Assembly: GCF_004349265.1 (NCBI RefSeq)
Contig: NZ_SMFL01000004.1
Location: 467,150 to 531,149 of the forward strand
DNA from: Dyadobacter psychrotolerans
GTDB taxonomy: Bacteria; Bacteroidota; Bacteroidia; Cytophagales; Spirosomataceae
Reading direction: 5' to 3'
DNA length: 64,000 nucleotides
Shown here piece by piece: positions 1-8,883 of the stretch. Under the pieces are notes generated by a model. The model did no database searches. It was not told the origin of the DNA and was given only the letters and a program-made list of their open reading frames with translations. Position 1 is the first letter of the stretch; each line of letters opens with the position of its first letter. Both the position numbers and the translations under genes were made by a program.

Positions 1-670
1 TTGTTTTTTCAACGACTACCACCTGAGATGCCACAGGAGTCTCTTCTTCTTCACTTACCTCTACAAGTCCTTTTGACATACGGATTAAAATAGCTAACCC
101 AACCAAAATACCTGTAAGAACCAAATAGGGAATTACAACCTTATCCAGCTCATCTTTTGGATCAACAGAAGTCGCACCGGCAAGAAGCAGACTTCCTACC
201 ACAACCTGGCTAATTATACCGGCAGTTTTATTGGCAATTCCCATGATACTGATTCGTTGCGCTGCACTTTCGCGCGGCCCGAGGATTGTAACATATGGAT
301 TTGAGGCCGTCTGTAAAACGGTAAGTCCTATACCGATGGTAAACAACCCCACAAGAAACAGATTGTAACTGGCAAGTTCAGCAGCAGGAATAAAAATTAA
401 AGTTCCCGCGGCCATTACCAGCAAGGCCAGCGACATACCATTTTTAAAACCCGTTTTCTTTAAAACCATCGATGCGGGAATAGCCATCAGGGTATAAGAG
501 ATGAAAAATGCAAAGGTTACCAGATAGGAACTGGTGTTGTCAAGACTGAAAGCCTTCTTGAAAAATGTAATTAAGGTCCCGTTTACCCATGTAACGAAAC
601 CCATCACAAAAAATAAAATACCGATAATAATAAGAGGAACCAGGTAGTTGTTGTTCTTATTGCTGCTCAT
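1..670 (-). CDS. Sugar MFS transporter, FucP/GluP type (C-terminus off window)
   Basis: This is the N-terminal 223 codons of a gene read leftwards; the rest lies beyond base 1. The start codon is at 668-670. The protein opens with a short polar stretch and then alternates hydrophobic helices, about six visible. Two stretches are typical of the FucP/GluP branch of the major facilitator superfamily: FFVMGFVTWVNGTLI in the first helix and QTASNPYVTILGP further on. Members import fucose, glucose, galactose or related sugars by proton symport across the inner membrane. The substrate cannot be told from this fragment. A Tat-exported sugar isomerase-like gene lies 1.6 kb away, but other genes separate them. 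Confidence 0.85.
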   Translation of the reverse strand, partial: MSSNKNNNYLVPLIIIGILFFVMGFVTWVNGTLITFFKKAFSLDNTSSYLVTFAFFISYTLMAIPASMVLKKTGFKNGMSLALLVMAAGTLIFIPAAELASYNLFLVGLFTIGIGLTVLQTASNPYVTILGPRESAAQRISIMGIANKTAGIISQVVVGSLLLAGATSVDPKDELDKVVIPYLVLTGILVGLAILIRMSKGLVEVSEEEETPVASQVVVVEKT

Positions 671-1059
671 TGAGGCTGGTGTTAAAAGTTATAGGTTTAA
701 GATTATGGAAATACGATCAGGTAGTTGAAACACCATGCTTTGTTGCTTTTTTGTAAAAATTACGTCTATACATATCATGTTATGGATGATGACAGAAGCA
801 CGTCAGGCATGTTTTCAGACAAGTTTGCAATTTACACGTATTTACCACATTTTTAAATTTTTTTATTAATCTAAATAAATCGTCCGGCCACAAGGGCTGA
901 ATCTATTTCTTCGAACATTGAACAAATTTGGAAAGATCGGCGTTAACCGAATGCAAGTAACTCCAAAGAGCTGGTACAGGACGCTCGGCGGCTTTAAGTG
1001 TGTTGGACACATACTTTGTAACGACATTTAAGGCATTTTAAATTTAGTTGGTATTATTT
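671..1059. other. Intergenic region between divergent genes
   Basis: This spacer separates the leftward transporter gene from the rightward pterin genes and should hold both promoters. It is AT-rich. I saw no tRNA, open reading frame of note or strong hairpin in it, and no clear match to the Bacteroidota -33/-7 promoter pattern. Confidence 0.4.
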
Positions 1060-1476
1060 ATGGCTCATAAAGTAGCTGTGTTTCGTAAGGAACATTTCAA
1101 TGCGGCGCATCGTCTTCATAACCCAGGCTGGTCAGAAGAAAAAAACGAGGCTGTATTCGGAAAGTGTAATAACCCCAATTTTCACGGACACAATTATGAG
1201 CTGATCGTACAGGTTACCGGTGTTGTGGATCCGGAAACAGGCTATGTGATGGACATGAAGTTGCTGAGCGCTATTATCAAGGAATATGTGCTCGATCGTT
1301 TTGATCATCGCAACCTGAACCTTGACGTTGAAGAATTTCATCACCTGAATCCCTCGGCTGAAAATATTGCTGTTGTTATTTATAATATTCTACGTACAAA
1401 AATTGATGACAGGCTTGCCCTGAAAATACGATTATATGAAACAGAACGGAACTTTGTCGAATATCCCGTCGATTGA
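1060..1476 (+). CDS. 6-pyruvoyl-tetrahydropterin synthase / 6-carboxytetrahydropterin synthase family protein
   Basis: A 138-residue member of the PTPS/QueD family, which acts on 7,8-dihydroneopterin triphosphate, the product of GTP cyclohydrolase I. The zinc-binding histidines are visible in FNAAHRLHN and in HGHNY. The catalytic Cys lies in GKCNNPNFHGHNY and the Asp-His pair in DRFDHRNLN. The CNNPN-x-HGHNY spacing resembles eukaryotic-type PTPS more than E. coli QueD, whose corresponding stretch is shorter. I start at the ATG at 1060; an in-frame TTG at 1048 would add only four residues. The 3' end overlaps folE by 41 bases, so the two genes are probably translated together. The product may feed tetrahydrobiopterin-like cofactors or queuosine; the sequence does not decide. 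Confidence 0.9.
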   Translation: MAHKVAVFRKEHFNAAHRLHNPGWSEEKNEAVFGKCNNPNFHGHNYELIVQVTGVVDPETGYVMDMKLLSAIIKEYVLDRFDHRNLNLDVEEFHHLNPSAENIAVVIYNILRTKIDDRLALKIRLYETERNFVEYPVD

Positions 1477-2125
1477 TTTGCTTGAAATTGAAGAAGTAGG
1501 GGACGATCATCTTTTCACTTCCATCGAAACGCCGATGCGTGCGGATGCATTTGCAATGGAGGATGATGTGAAAATTGAACTGATCGAAAAGCATTTTCGT
1601 CACATCATGGAAATCATGGGGCTGGATCTGACAGACGACAGCCTTAAAGGTACGCCGAAAAGGGTTGCGAAGATGTACATCAAAGAGGTTTTCAGCGGAC
1701 TTGATCCAAAAAATAAACCCAGCATTGCTCTTTTTGAAAATAAGTACAAATACGATCAGATGCTGGTTGAAAAGGATATTACAGTGTTCTCAAATTGTGA
1801 ACATCACTTTGTCCCGATTTACGGAAAGGCGCATGTGGCGTATATTTCTAGCGGTAAGGTTATCGGATTATCAAAGCTTAACCGGATTGTAGAATATTTT
1901 AGTAAACGTCCGCAGGTTCAGGAAAGATTGACCGTTCAAATTGCGAACGAGCTTAAACAGGCTTTGGAGACAGAAGACATTGCGGTTGTAATTGATGCAA
2001 AACACATGTGTGTACAGTCAAGAGGCGTTAGAGATTCTGCCAGCTCCACAGTGACTGCATACTACGGAGGAAAATTCGAAAATGAAGCAACCAAGAAGGA
2101 GTTTCTGAGTTATCTGGGAATGTGA
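1436..2125 (+). CDS. folE: GTP cyclohydrolase I
   Basis: A 229-residue cytosolic enzyme that converts GTP to 7,8-dihydroneopterin triphosphate, the first step of folate and biopterin synthesis. The zinc ligands are visible in SNCEHHFVPIYGKAHVAYI and in KHMCVQSRGVRD. The STVTAYYGGKF end is also typical. The first 50 residues or so are a variable extension and the catalytic domain follows. The start at 1436 lies within the end of the PTPS-like gene, in another frame, which points to translational coupling. The gene is followed by a hairpin shared with the convergent gene. The family assignment is secure. Confidence 0.97.
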   Translation: MKQNGTLSNIPSIDLLEIEEVGDDHLFTSIETPMRADAFAMEDDVKIELIEKHFRHIMEIMGLDLTDDSLKGTPKRVAKMYIKEVFSGLDPKNKPSIALFENKYKYDQMLVEKDITVFSNCEHHFVPIYGKAHVAYISSGKVIGLSKLNRIVEYFSKRPQVQERLTVQIANELKQALETEDIAVVIDAKHMCVQSRGVRDSASSTVTAYYGGKFENEATKKEFLSYLGM

Positions 2126-2135
2126 ATCCTTTTTC

Positions 2136-2231
2136 AGTTAAGAATTAAAAATGAAGAATTAAAAATACAAAAAAAGGCTTGGTGCATCTTTATTAGAGAC
2201 ACCAAGCCTTTTTTACTCTTAATTCTTAACT
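2136..2231. repeat. Inverted 13-bp repeat around a terminator
   Basis: AGTTAAGAATTAA at 2136-2148 is repeated perfectly inverted at 2219-2231, with further copies of GAATTAAAAA and CTTAAT beside them. The pair encloses the terminator hairpin at 2174-2210. It may be a nested stem structure or the footprint of a small repeat family. Confidence 0.6.
2174..2215. terminator. Bidirectional terminator hairpin
   Basis: An 11-bp perfect stem, AAGGCTTGGTG at 2174-2184 with CACCAAGCCTT at 2200-2210, has an A-tract on its left and a T-tract on its right. It sits between the convergent folE and sugar isomerase-like genes. Confidence 0.85.
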
Positions 2232-2243
2232 CTTAATTTATCA

Positions 2244-3170
2244 TTAAACCAGAGGTCCTACGCGTTCAAGCAAAGCTTTTGTTGCTTTAATTCCTTCGCG
2301 CTCGGAAAGTTTACTTCCTTCGTATTCAATACCGGCGATTCCTTTAAAACCACTGTCTTTAACAATTTTCAGAATCTTATTATAATCGGTTTCGATACAA
2401 TTTCCTTTTTCGTCAAAGTCATACGTTTTAGCACTTACACCCTTCGCGAAAGGCATCAGCTCTTTTGTTCCCTGATATCTGTCGTAGGACTCCGCACAGC
2501 CGCCATCTTTTCTTGTAATACAGAAATTTCCAAAATCAGGTAGTGTACCTACATTTTTCATATTAACCTGTTTCATCACACCGGATAACCACTGGCCATT
2601 TGAAGACGATCCGCCATGGTTTTCAACGATCACGTTGATACCTGTTTTCGAAGCAAATTCTCCCAGTTTACTTAGTCCCTCTATTGCAGCCTTGGCTACC
2701 TCGTCATTGCTTCCTCTTCCGTAAGCATTTACCCGAATCGTTTTGCAGCCAAGATATTTTGCTGCTTCAACCCACTTGTAATGATTTTCGATTGCCTTGT
2801 TACGCACCGCTGCATCCAGCTCACCAAGACCGCCTTCGCCGTCTATCATGATCAGGTGATTTTTGATTCCGTTATCCTTACATCTTTTTAAAAGATCGTT
2901 CAGGTAAGTTTTGTCCTCGGCTTTGTCTTTAAAAAACTGGTTAACATACTCAACGATGCTGATGTCAAACTCTTTTCTGGCTATTTCGGGGAAATCAAGA
3001 TTGGTGATTTTCTTGGAGTTAAGCTCCTTGTGCAGGGACCATTCTGCCAGAGATATGTCAAACCAAAGTTTTTTTGCAGCAGATTCTGCCAGCAGGTCTG
3101 TAATTGTTGTAGCCGCAAGTGCAGCTGCACCAGCGTGTTTCAGGAAATCACGTCTAGAAAAATTCATCAT
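2244..3170 (-). CDS. Tat-exported sugar phosphate isomerase/epimerase family protein
   Basis: A 308-residue TIM-barrel protein of the xylose-isomerase-like (AP endonuclease 2) superfamily. The N-terminus [18 protein letters not shown] is a twin-arginine signal, so the protein is probably folded in the cytoplasm and exported. Metal-binding and barrel elements include [22 protein letters not shown] and the C-terminal IAGIEYEGS. Proteins of this type are common in Bacteroidota sugar catabolism but substrates are mostly unknown. A second Met three bases in (3167) is an equally good start. The gene is convergent with folE. Confidence 0.85.
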   Translation of the reverse strand: MMNFSRRDFLKHAGAAALAATTITDLLAESAAKKLWFDISLAEWSLHKELNSKKITNLDFPEIARKEFDISIVEYVNQFFKDKAEDKTYLNDLLKRCKDNGIKNHLIMIDGEGGLGELDAAVRNKAIENHYKWVEAAKYLGCKTIRVNAYGRGSNDEVAKAAIEGLSKLGEFASKTGINVIVENHGGSSSNGQWLSGVMKQVNMKNVGTLPDFGNFCITRKDGGCAESYDRYQGTKELMPFAKGVSAKTYDFDEKGNCIETDYNKILKIVKDSGFKGIAGIEYEGSKLSEREGIKATKALLERVGPLV

Positions 3171-3523
3171 GGTTAAAAATTTAGAAATTATAGGTAACTG
3201 GTAAAATTGATTTTTGCACGGATACTCAAAAAATGTAGTTGCTTAAAAGTTAACGGTCAAAACCTAAACGTTTTACTGATTATGCTATTTTAAAACTGAA
3301 AATAAGATTCAGGTAACTAATTTTTAACCAAAACGTTACGGCTGAATTGAACATTGTCGGGATCTCAAAATTCTCAGCCATCGTGTTGTTTAAAAATGCG
3401 AATTTATTCTAACCTCACTTCCTGTGTTCGGACATAAAATATAAAATTTCGAAGTGTAGTTAAATCTTAATTTGGTTTATTTGCACTTTAAATCACTGAA
3501 TCAGGGGCTAAAAATACAAGAAA
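3171..3523. other. Divergent intergenic region
   Basis: An AT-rich spacer between the leftward isomerase-like gene and the rightward Nudix gene. It should carry both promoters. I saw no RNA gene or clear palindromic operator. Confidence 0.35.
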
Positions 3524-4078
3524 ATGCGGGTTTCAAATACAGAAAATAATTGGAAAACACTTTCTACTGAAACCGTTTATGAGAATGCCTGGCTGGAACT
3601 TAGTCACCGTGAGGTGATAACGCCGGGAGGAAGTAACGGAATTTATGGGTTGGTAAAATTTAAAAACCAGGCAATTGGTGTCATCCCAATTGATCAGAAC
3701 GATCATATTTATCTTGTCGGGCAGTTTCGTTACGCAATCGATGAGTATTCCTGGGAAATTCCGGAGGGGGGAGGTATTCTGGGCACAGATGTTTTAGAAG
3801 CTGCAAAACGGGAACTGAAGGAAGAAACGGGATTGGTTGCGGCTAAGTGGACAAAGCTTGCCAGAATTCATACATCTAACTCAGCGACCAATGAGGAAGG
3901 GTTTCTGTACATTGCAGAAGAACTAAGCCAGCTGGAAGCTGAGCCGGAAGATACCGAGGATCTTCAGGTTAAAAAAGTACATTTAAAAGAAGCCGTTGAG
4001 ATGGTGATGCGTTCGAAAATAACGGATTCCCTATCGGTTTGCGCCATTTTAATGGCTGCCAGGCTTAAAAATATTTAG
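3524..4078 (+). CDS. Nudix hydrolase, ADP-ribose pyrophosphatase-like
   Basis: A 184-residue Nudix hydrolase with the layout of the ADP-ribose pyrophosphatase group. An N-terminal beta part contains the VGQFRYAID stretch, and a Nudix box around residues 88-108 contains REL-x-EE-x-GL. The first glutamate of the usual G-x5-E-x7-REU-x-EE-x-GU pattern is a threonine here (GTDVLEAAKRELKEETGL). The metal-binding glutamates of REL-KEE are intact. It likely hydrolyses ADP-ribose or a related nucleoside diphosphate sugar in the cytosol. The LysE-family gene starts one base after its stop, so the two are probably one transcript. Confidence 0.9.
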   Translation: MRVSNTENNWKTLSTETVYENAWLELSHREVITPGGSNGIYGLVKFKNQAIGVIPIDQNDHIYLVGQFRYAIDEYSWEIPEGGGILGTDVLEAAKRELKEETGLVAAKWTKLARIHTSNSATNEEGFLYIAEELSQLEAEPEDTEDLQVKKVHLKEAVEMVMRSKITDSLSVCAILMAARLKNI

Positions 4079-4079
4079 T

Positions 4080-4694
4080 ATGCTGGAAGCATTATTTTAT
4101 GGTACGCTTACTGGAATCGCTTTGTGCCTGACATTTGGTACGGTGTTCTTTTCCCTGGTACAAAACAGTGTCGACAATGGTTTCAGGACCGGAGTCAAAA
4201 TCGCTTTCGGAGTATTCGTCAGTGATGTGATATTTGTATTTTTTGCAATATTCGGGACAGCACTGCTTCCTGATATCACAAATTCCCAGAAATGGATTGC
4301 CGGAGCGGGGATCATTTTTCTGATCGTTCTGGGATTAAATAACTTCATTAACGGACAGCCAAAGATTGCCTATCCCAAAACACGTTTTGGAAATCTGCTT
4401 TATTACTTCACAACCGGTTTTCTACTGAATGCTTTGAATCCGGTCAATTTCATCACCTGGGTCACAATAGCTACGTATATCCGCAGCAATCTACACTTTA
4501 ACATGACGCAGGTCATCACGTTTTTTTGTGCCAGTGTTGTGGCCGTATTTGCGGTAGAATGCGCAATTGCATTTTATGCCAACCGGCTCAAACGTCTTTT
4601 TACTCCAAAAGTGGTACTTATTTTTAACAGGGTGACAGGCGCAGTTTTTATCCTGATCGCCTGTCAGATTGCGTATACTACTTTTCTTAAATGA
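4080..4694 (+). CDS. LysE/RhtB-family exporter
   Basis: A 204-residue inner-membrane protein with about six hydrophobic segments. Early in the protein is the polar-glycine pattern TGIALCLTFGTVFFSLVQNSV, and GFLLNALNPVNFITW lies mid-protein. This NxxNP-type loop is characteristic of LysE/RhtB amino-acid exporters. Members export basic or neutral amino acids or their analogues; the substrate here is unknown. The gene starts one base after the Nudix stop, which suggests cotranscription. The convergent GH3 gene ends four bases beyond it, with no obvious terminator between. Confidence 0.85.
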   Translation: MLEALFYGTLTGIALCLTFGTVFFSLVQNSVDNGFRTGVKIAFGVFVSDVIFVFFAIFGTALLPDITNSQKWIAGAGIIFLIVLGLNNFINGQPKIAYPKTRFGNLLYYFTTGFLLNALNPVNFITWVTIATYIRSNLHFNMTQVITFFCASVVAVFAVECAIAFYANRLKRLFTPKVVLIFNRVTGAVFILIACQIAYTTFLK

Positions 4695-4697
4695 AAT

Positions 4698-6281
4698 TTA
4701 CGGTTTAAGTAATTCCGAATCGCTCAAATATCCGTTTTTGTTTAGATAAGTTTTCCAGTCGTCCATCAAAAAGTTCTTGAAAACGCGGGGAAACTTATGT
4801 TGTCCACCCATTTTACCTTTGGATTCCATCCAGCCATAAAACGCTTTATTTGGTAATACGGTGACGAATATTTCTTTTAAGGCGTGTTTGCGTTCTACCG
4901 CATAGTCGTCATTCAACTCAGAAAGACGCGCATCAAGCTTATTTTTAAGAACCTCTGTATCAATGTTGCTTTCGTCTACACCGATATACCAGTGATGCGC
5001 AAATAACGATTCATGAGGTACGCCGCACACGGTGAATTCCTTTACGGTGAGTCCCATTTCGTCTGAAACAAGATCGATTGCTTTGTTCATGTTGTCTACC
5101 GAAAGATGCTCGCCGCATAAGCTCAGGTAATGTTTTGTACGGCCGGTGATCGCAATTTCACCTCTTTGTTTATCTACAAATTTAACCGTGTCACCAATCA
5201 GATAGCGCCATGCACCCGAACAGGTGGAAAGAAGCAAAGCATACTCTTTTCCTTCTTCTACCTGGTCTACCATGAGCGTTTCAGGATCAGACAGCAAAGT
5301 ACCCTCAGAATCAAAATTCTGTTCATTAAATGGTATGAACTCAAAGAAAATTCCATTGTCACAAACCAGTTCCATACCTACGGCTCCCGGTCTTGTCTGG
5401 TAGGCAATGAAACCCTCAGAAGCCAGGTACGTGTTGATATAAATCAGTGGCCGGGCCAGCAGCTTTTCGAAACCTTTCCGATAGGGCTCAAACGAGACAC
5501 CTCCATGAGCAAAAACCTGAAGGTTCGGCCAGATGTCATGAATGGTTTTCACATTGTAATGTGCAATAATTTTTTCCATTAAAAGCTGGATCCATGCCGG
5601 TACGCCGACAATAAATCCAATATCCCATTCGTGAGCTTGTTTGGTGATTTCCTCTAATTTGATGCCCCAGTCCTTTTGTGCAGCTATTTTCTCACCGGGC
5701 TTATAGTAAGGGCGAAACCAGTAGGGGATTTGCTTTGCTGTAATCCCGCTTAAATCTCCTTCAAAATGACTGTCCTGATTACTCAGATTTGTGCTGCCGC
5801 CAAGCATTAGGAATCCCTTTTCATACAGGTCATTTGGCAGGTCTTTATAATGTCCAAGCGACAGAATCTGACGAATGCTCGTCTTCTGGATTGCTTTGGA
5901 CATAGCCTTAGTTACCGGAATGTGTTTCGTTGCTGCTTCGGATGTTCCCGAACTTAATGCGTAATATTTAATCTGGCCGGGCCAGCAGATATCTTTCTCT
6001 CCATCCAGCGAACGGTGCCACCACTCCTGGAATATTTTGTTGTAATCGTAAACCGGAACCGACTTTTTGTATTGTTCATAAAATGCCCCTTTTTCGCCAA
6101 AAAGGATTGCCGAAAGCAATTCATCAAAATTAAATTTCTCTCCGAATTCGGTATATCTTGCTTTGGCCAAAAGTTTAGCCAGTGTTTTTTTCTGCTGTTG
6201 ATGAAGGCTTGCTTTTTTCCTGTTAGCAACAATGTTACTAAACAGAATTCCTTTTTTAAGTAAACTTCCGACTAAAGCCAT
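4698..6281 (-). CDS. GH3 auxin-responsive promoter family protein (acyl-adenylate enzyme)
   Basis: A 527-residue cytosolic protein of the GH3 family, within the acyl-adenylating superfamily. The nucleotide-binding serine/threonine-rich stretch is YALSSGTSEAATKHIPVT near residue 110. WRYLIGDTVKF and ITGRTKHYLSLCGEHLS near residues 355-395 are the later adenylate-forming motifs. Plant members join amino acids to hormones such as jasmonate and auxin. Bacterial members are widespread in Bacteroidota and their substrates are largely uncharacterised. The gene follows surE by about 20 bases on the same strand, so they are probably an operon. Length matches the bacterial family. Confidence 0.9.
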   Translation of the reverse strand: MALVGSLLKKGILFSNIVANRKKASLHQQQKKTLAKLLAKARYTEFGEKFNFDELLSAILFGEKGAFYEQYKKSVPVYDYNKIFQEWWHRSLDGEKDICWPGQIKYYALSSGTSEAATKHIPVTKAMSKAIQKTSIRQILSLGHYKDLPNDLYEKGFLMLGGSTNLSNQDSHFEGDLSGITAKQIPYWFRPYYKPGEKIAAQKDWGIKLEEITKQAHEWDIGFIVGVPAWIQLLMEKIIAHYNVKTIHDIWPNLQVFAHGGVSFEPYRKGFEKLLARPLIYINTYLASEGFIAYQTRPGAVGMELVCDNGIFFEFIPFNEQNFDSEGTLLSDPETLMVDQVEEGKEYALLLSTCSGAWRYLIGDTVKFVDKQRGEIAITGRTKHYLSLCGEHLSVDNMNKAIDLVSDEMGLTVKEFTVCGVPHESLFAHHWYIGVDESNIDTEVLKNKLDARLSELNDDYAVERKHALKEIFVTVLPNKAFYGWMESKGKMGGQHKFPRVFKNFLMDDWKTYLNKNGYLSDSELLKP

Positions 6282-6302
6282 AGCTAATTTTTCTAACGTT
6301 AA

Positions 6303-7070
6303 TTATAAATCCCAGGTAGCAAGCTCCTGAAGGGCCTTGTACTCTGTGAGATCATATTGGCAAGGTACAACAGAAACGTAATTATTGTCCAGTGCCCATA
6401 CATCCGTATCTTCCTTTTCTGTGTCAAAGTTAACAAAATCACCCGCCATCCACAGATAACCCCGACCGTTGGGATCCACGCGGTAATCGAATTTCTCCTG
6501 CCATTTAGCGTGCGCCTGTCTGCAAACCTTCACACCTTTAATAGGAAACTCGGTTTTAGCCGGAATATTAACATTTAAAGCAACGCCCTTAGGAATACCA
6601 TGTTTCAAAGCAGATTTGGTGATGGATTTAATGAAAGGAACTGCATGACTAAAATCGGCATCCTCTCTAAAATCGCATAAAGAAAAACCTATTGAAGGAA
6701 TTCCTTCAATAGCAGCTTCAATGGCCGCCGACATGGTGCCGGAATAAAGTACGCTGATTGAACTGTTACTTCCATGATTTATTCCGCTTACAACCAGGTC
6801 CGGCTTTTTATCCTGCAGAATATAGTGTTTAGCAAGTTTAACACAATCAGCGGGAGTTCCGGAGCATTCATATTCCACGACATTATCAAAAATATGTGTC
6901 TCGTAGATCCTTAATGGTTCGCCGATCGTGATTGCATGGCCCATGCCGGATTGAGGACTGTTTGGAGCTACAACCACCACGTCGCCTATTTGCTGCATGG
7001 TTTCTACCAGTGTTCGAATTCCTAGTGATGTTATTCCGTCGTCGTTGGTAACTAAAATCAGAGGTTTCAT
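6303..7070 (-). CDS. surE: 5'/3'-nucleotidase SurE
   Basis: A 255-residue metal-dependent phosphatase acting on nucleoside 5'- and 3'-monophosphates. The N-terminal metal-binding motif ILVTNDDGI starts at residue 4, and VSGINHGSN and VLYSGTMSAA complete the active site. I chose the ATG at 7070 because it places the NDDG motif at the usual position; an in-frame ATG at 7094 would add eight residues. The GH3 gene follows closely downstream on the same strand. Confidence 0.95.
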   Translation of the reverse strand: MKPLILVTNDDGITSLGIRTLVETMQQIGDVVVVAPNSPQSGMGHAITIGEPLRIYETHIFDNVVEYECSGTPADCVKLAKHYILQDKKPDLVVSGINHGSNSSISVLYSGTMSAAIEAAIEGIPSIGFSLCDFREDADFSHAVPFIKSITKSALKHGIPKGVALNVNIPAKTEFPIKGVKVCRQAHAKWQEKFDYRVDPNGRGYLWMAGDFVNFDTEKEDTDVWALDNNYVSVVPCQYDLTEYKALQELATWDL

Positions 7071-7207
7071 ATTTGTTGTTTCATTTCCGATCATCAGCGG
7101 CAGTCAAAAAGGTAGCCGAAGGTCCCGAAAATTGGATAAGAAAAAATATATAGTTTTACGCCCGCTTATACAGACGTTTCATTTCAAGAGAATCAAATTT
7201 AACTAAA

Positions 7208-7705
7208 ATGCCTTCATTCGCAATAAAGCTTGCCGGAACAGAAGATATCGGAACGATCATCGGCATTCAGGAAAAAACCTGGGAACCAACTTACAGGGAA
7301 ATACTTAGCAGGGAACAAATTGAATATATGTTTGAAAAAATATATTCGTACGATGCATTAAAAAAATCGATACTGTTGGAAGGACAGCAGTTTTTACTTC
7401 TTATTTCAGGAGAGCAGACAATTGGCTTTGCGGCTGTTTCAGAAGCCGAACCCGGATGTTTCAAACTTCATAAAGTATATCTTCTTCCATCCAGCCAGGG
7501 AACGGGTGCGGGCAGGCACCTGCTTACGGCGGCTGAGGAATATGTCAAATCGGTAGGCGGAAGAAAAATGACCCTGAACGTAAATAAATACAATAAGGCC
7601 AAATCATTTTATGAAAAAATGAATTACAAGGTAATCCGTGAAGAGGACATACCCATCGGGCCTTACTGGATGAATGACTATGTGCTCGAAAAAGATTTGT
7701 TTTAA
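7208..7705 (+). CDS. GNAT family N-acetyltransferase
   Basis: A 165-residue acetyl-CoA-dependent transferase. The core acetyl-CoA binding motif is LLPSSQGTGAGRHLL near residues 92-106. It is followed by the usual helix and LNVNKYNKAKSFYEKMNYK, the typical C-terminal strand-helix of the fold. The acceptor substrate is unknown. Its stop codon overlaps the stop of the convergent trhO gene by four bases, so no terminator fits between them. Confidence 0.9.
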   Translation: MPSFAIKLAGTEDIGTIIGIQEKTWEPTYREILSREQIEYMFEKIYSYDALKKSILLEGQQFLLLISGEQTIGFAAVSEAEPGCFKLHKVYLLPSSQGTGAGRHLLTAAEEYVKSVGGRKMTLNVNKYNKAKSFYEKMNYKVIREEDIPIGPYWMNDYVLEKDLF

Positions 7706-8685
7706 GCAGGAGACTGCTGAGCAAGCTTCATTTTTTTGATGTTTCTTTTCTGGCTTTTCAGTCCCTGCATCGGGTGATAATGGTTGCTTTTGCTCACGTA
7801 ATAACCGGTTCCGTCGTATGTTCTTTTTCCTGGATGTGCTTTACATTCCGGAGAGCAGGCTCCTTCCATTTCGTCCCCGCATTTATGGCAAATGGGAACA
7901 TGGGTGTTACATTCTGCATTCGCGCAATTGACCATACGGTCGCACTCGTCACCGCAAATGTGGCATTTTGAAATAACCGTCGGGTTAATGTGGTTTACAT
8001 CTACGGTAATACGGTTATCAAAGACATAACACTTGCCATCAAAATTCTCTCCGCCTTCTTCAAGTCCGTAGCGGATAATTCCGCCATGAAGCTGATACAC
8101 ATCGGTGAAGCCTTTTTCAAGAAGATAAGCGCTTGCTTTTTCACATTTGATCCCTCCTGTGCAATATGTTACGATCTTTTTATCTTTTAAATGCGCTATT
8201 TCATGAATGTGATCAGGCAGCTCACGCAGGTTATGCATATCAAAAGTGATTGCGCCTTTGAACTTGCCAACTTCATGTTCATAGTCAGAACGCATGTCAA
8301 CCAAAACGACTTCGGGATCGTTTAACAGCGCCTTAAATTCAGAAGGTTCAAGATGCTTTCCGGTCCTTACCAACGGATCAACATTCAGATCGGAATTAAC
8401 GATTTCGTCCTTTACACGCACATGTAATTTTTGGAATGCAATGGTGTCGTGTGCTTCAATCTTAAACTGAACATGACTGAAACGTTCATCAGAACGCACA
8501 TAATTCATATATGCTTCACAGTCCTCCGGTGTTCCGGAAACGGTGCCATTGAGTCCTTCCGGAGCAATGATAACTCTGCCGAGCAGATTGTTTTCTACGC
8601 AAAAAAAGTGATGCTCATCGCGATAAGTTTCCGTGTTGGCGATAGGAGCGTAGCAGTAATATAATATAACCCTGAATGGCTTCAT
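7702..8685 (-). CDS. trhO: tRNA uridine(34) hydroxylase, rhodanese-domain protein
   Basis: A 327-residue TrhO/YceA-family enzyme, which hydroxylates uridine at the wobble position of tRNA (5-hydroxyuridine). An N-terminal ferredoxin-like part (YYCYAPIANTE, IIAPEGLNGTVSG) precedes a rhodanese domain whose active cysteine is in VTYCTGGIKCEKASAYL. A cysteine-rich C-terminus follows (CHICGDECD, CHKCGDEMEGACSPECK). I start at the ATG at 8685, where the conserved sequence begins; the frame runs on to 8754 but those residues look unrelated. The convergent GNAT gene overlaps its stop. Confidence 0.93.
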   Translation of the reverse strand: MKPFRVILYYCYAPIANTETYRDEHHFFCVENNLLGRVIIAPEGLNGTVSGTPEDCEAYMNYVRSDERFSHVQFKIEAHDTIAFQKLHVRVKDEIVNSDLNVDPLVRTGKHLEPSEFKALLNDPEVVLVDMRSDYEHEVGKFKGAITFDMHNLRELPDHIHEIAHLKDKKIVTYCTGGIKCEKASAYLLEKGFTDVYQLHGGIIRYGLEEGGENFDGKCYVFDNRITVDVNHINPTVISKCHICGDECDRMVNCANAECNTHVPICHKCGDEMEGACSPECKAHPGKRTYDGTGYYVSKSNHYHPMQGLKSQKRNIKKMKLAQQSPA

Positions 8686-8883
8686 TGTTTTTATTTTTTG
8701 CAAAAGCGTGATAAAGCTTTGGCGACATCTTCTTTGGAAATGATGAATAAGCACTTACCGGACTGTATTCATGGAAATCAGCCGCAAATATACAAATATT
8801 GAAAGTTTATAGAAAATGAAAAGAAACTGACTTTCATCACCTCAAACTATGTTGAGCCTGTTTACAACTTATATTATAAATTT

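Noticed and set aside
5130-5582. 150-codon open frame on the plus strand
   Set aside because: It lies wholly inside the GH3-family gene on the other strand, whose motifs are clear.
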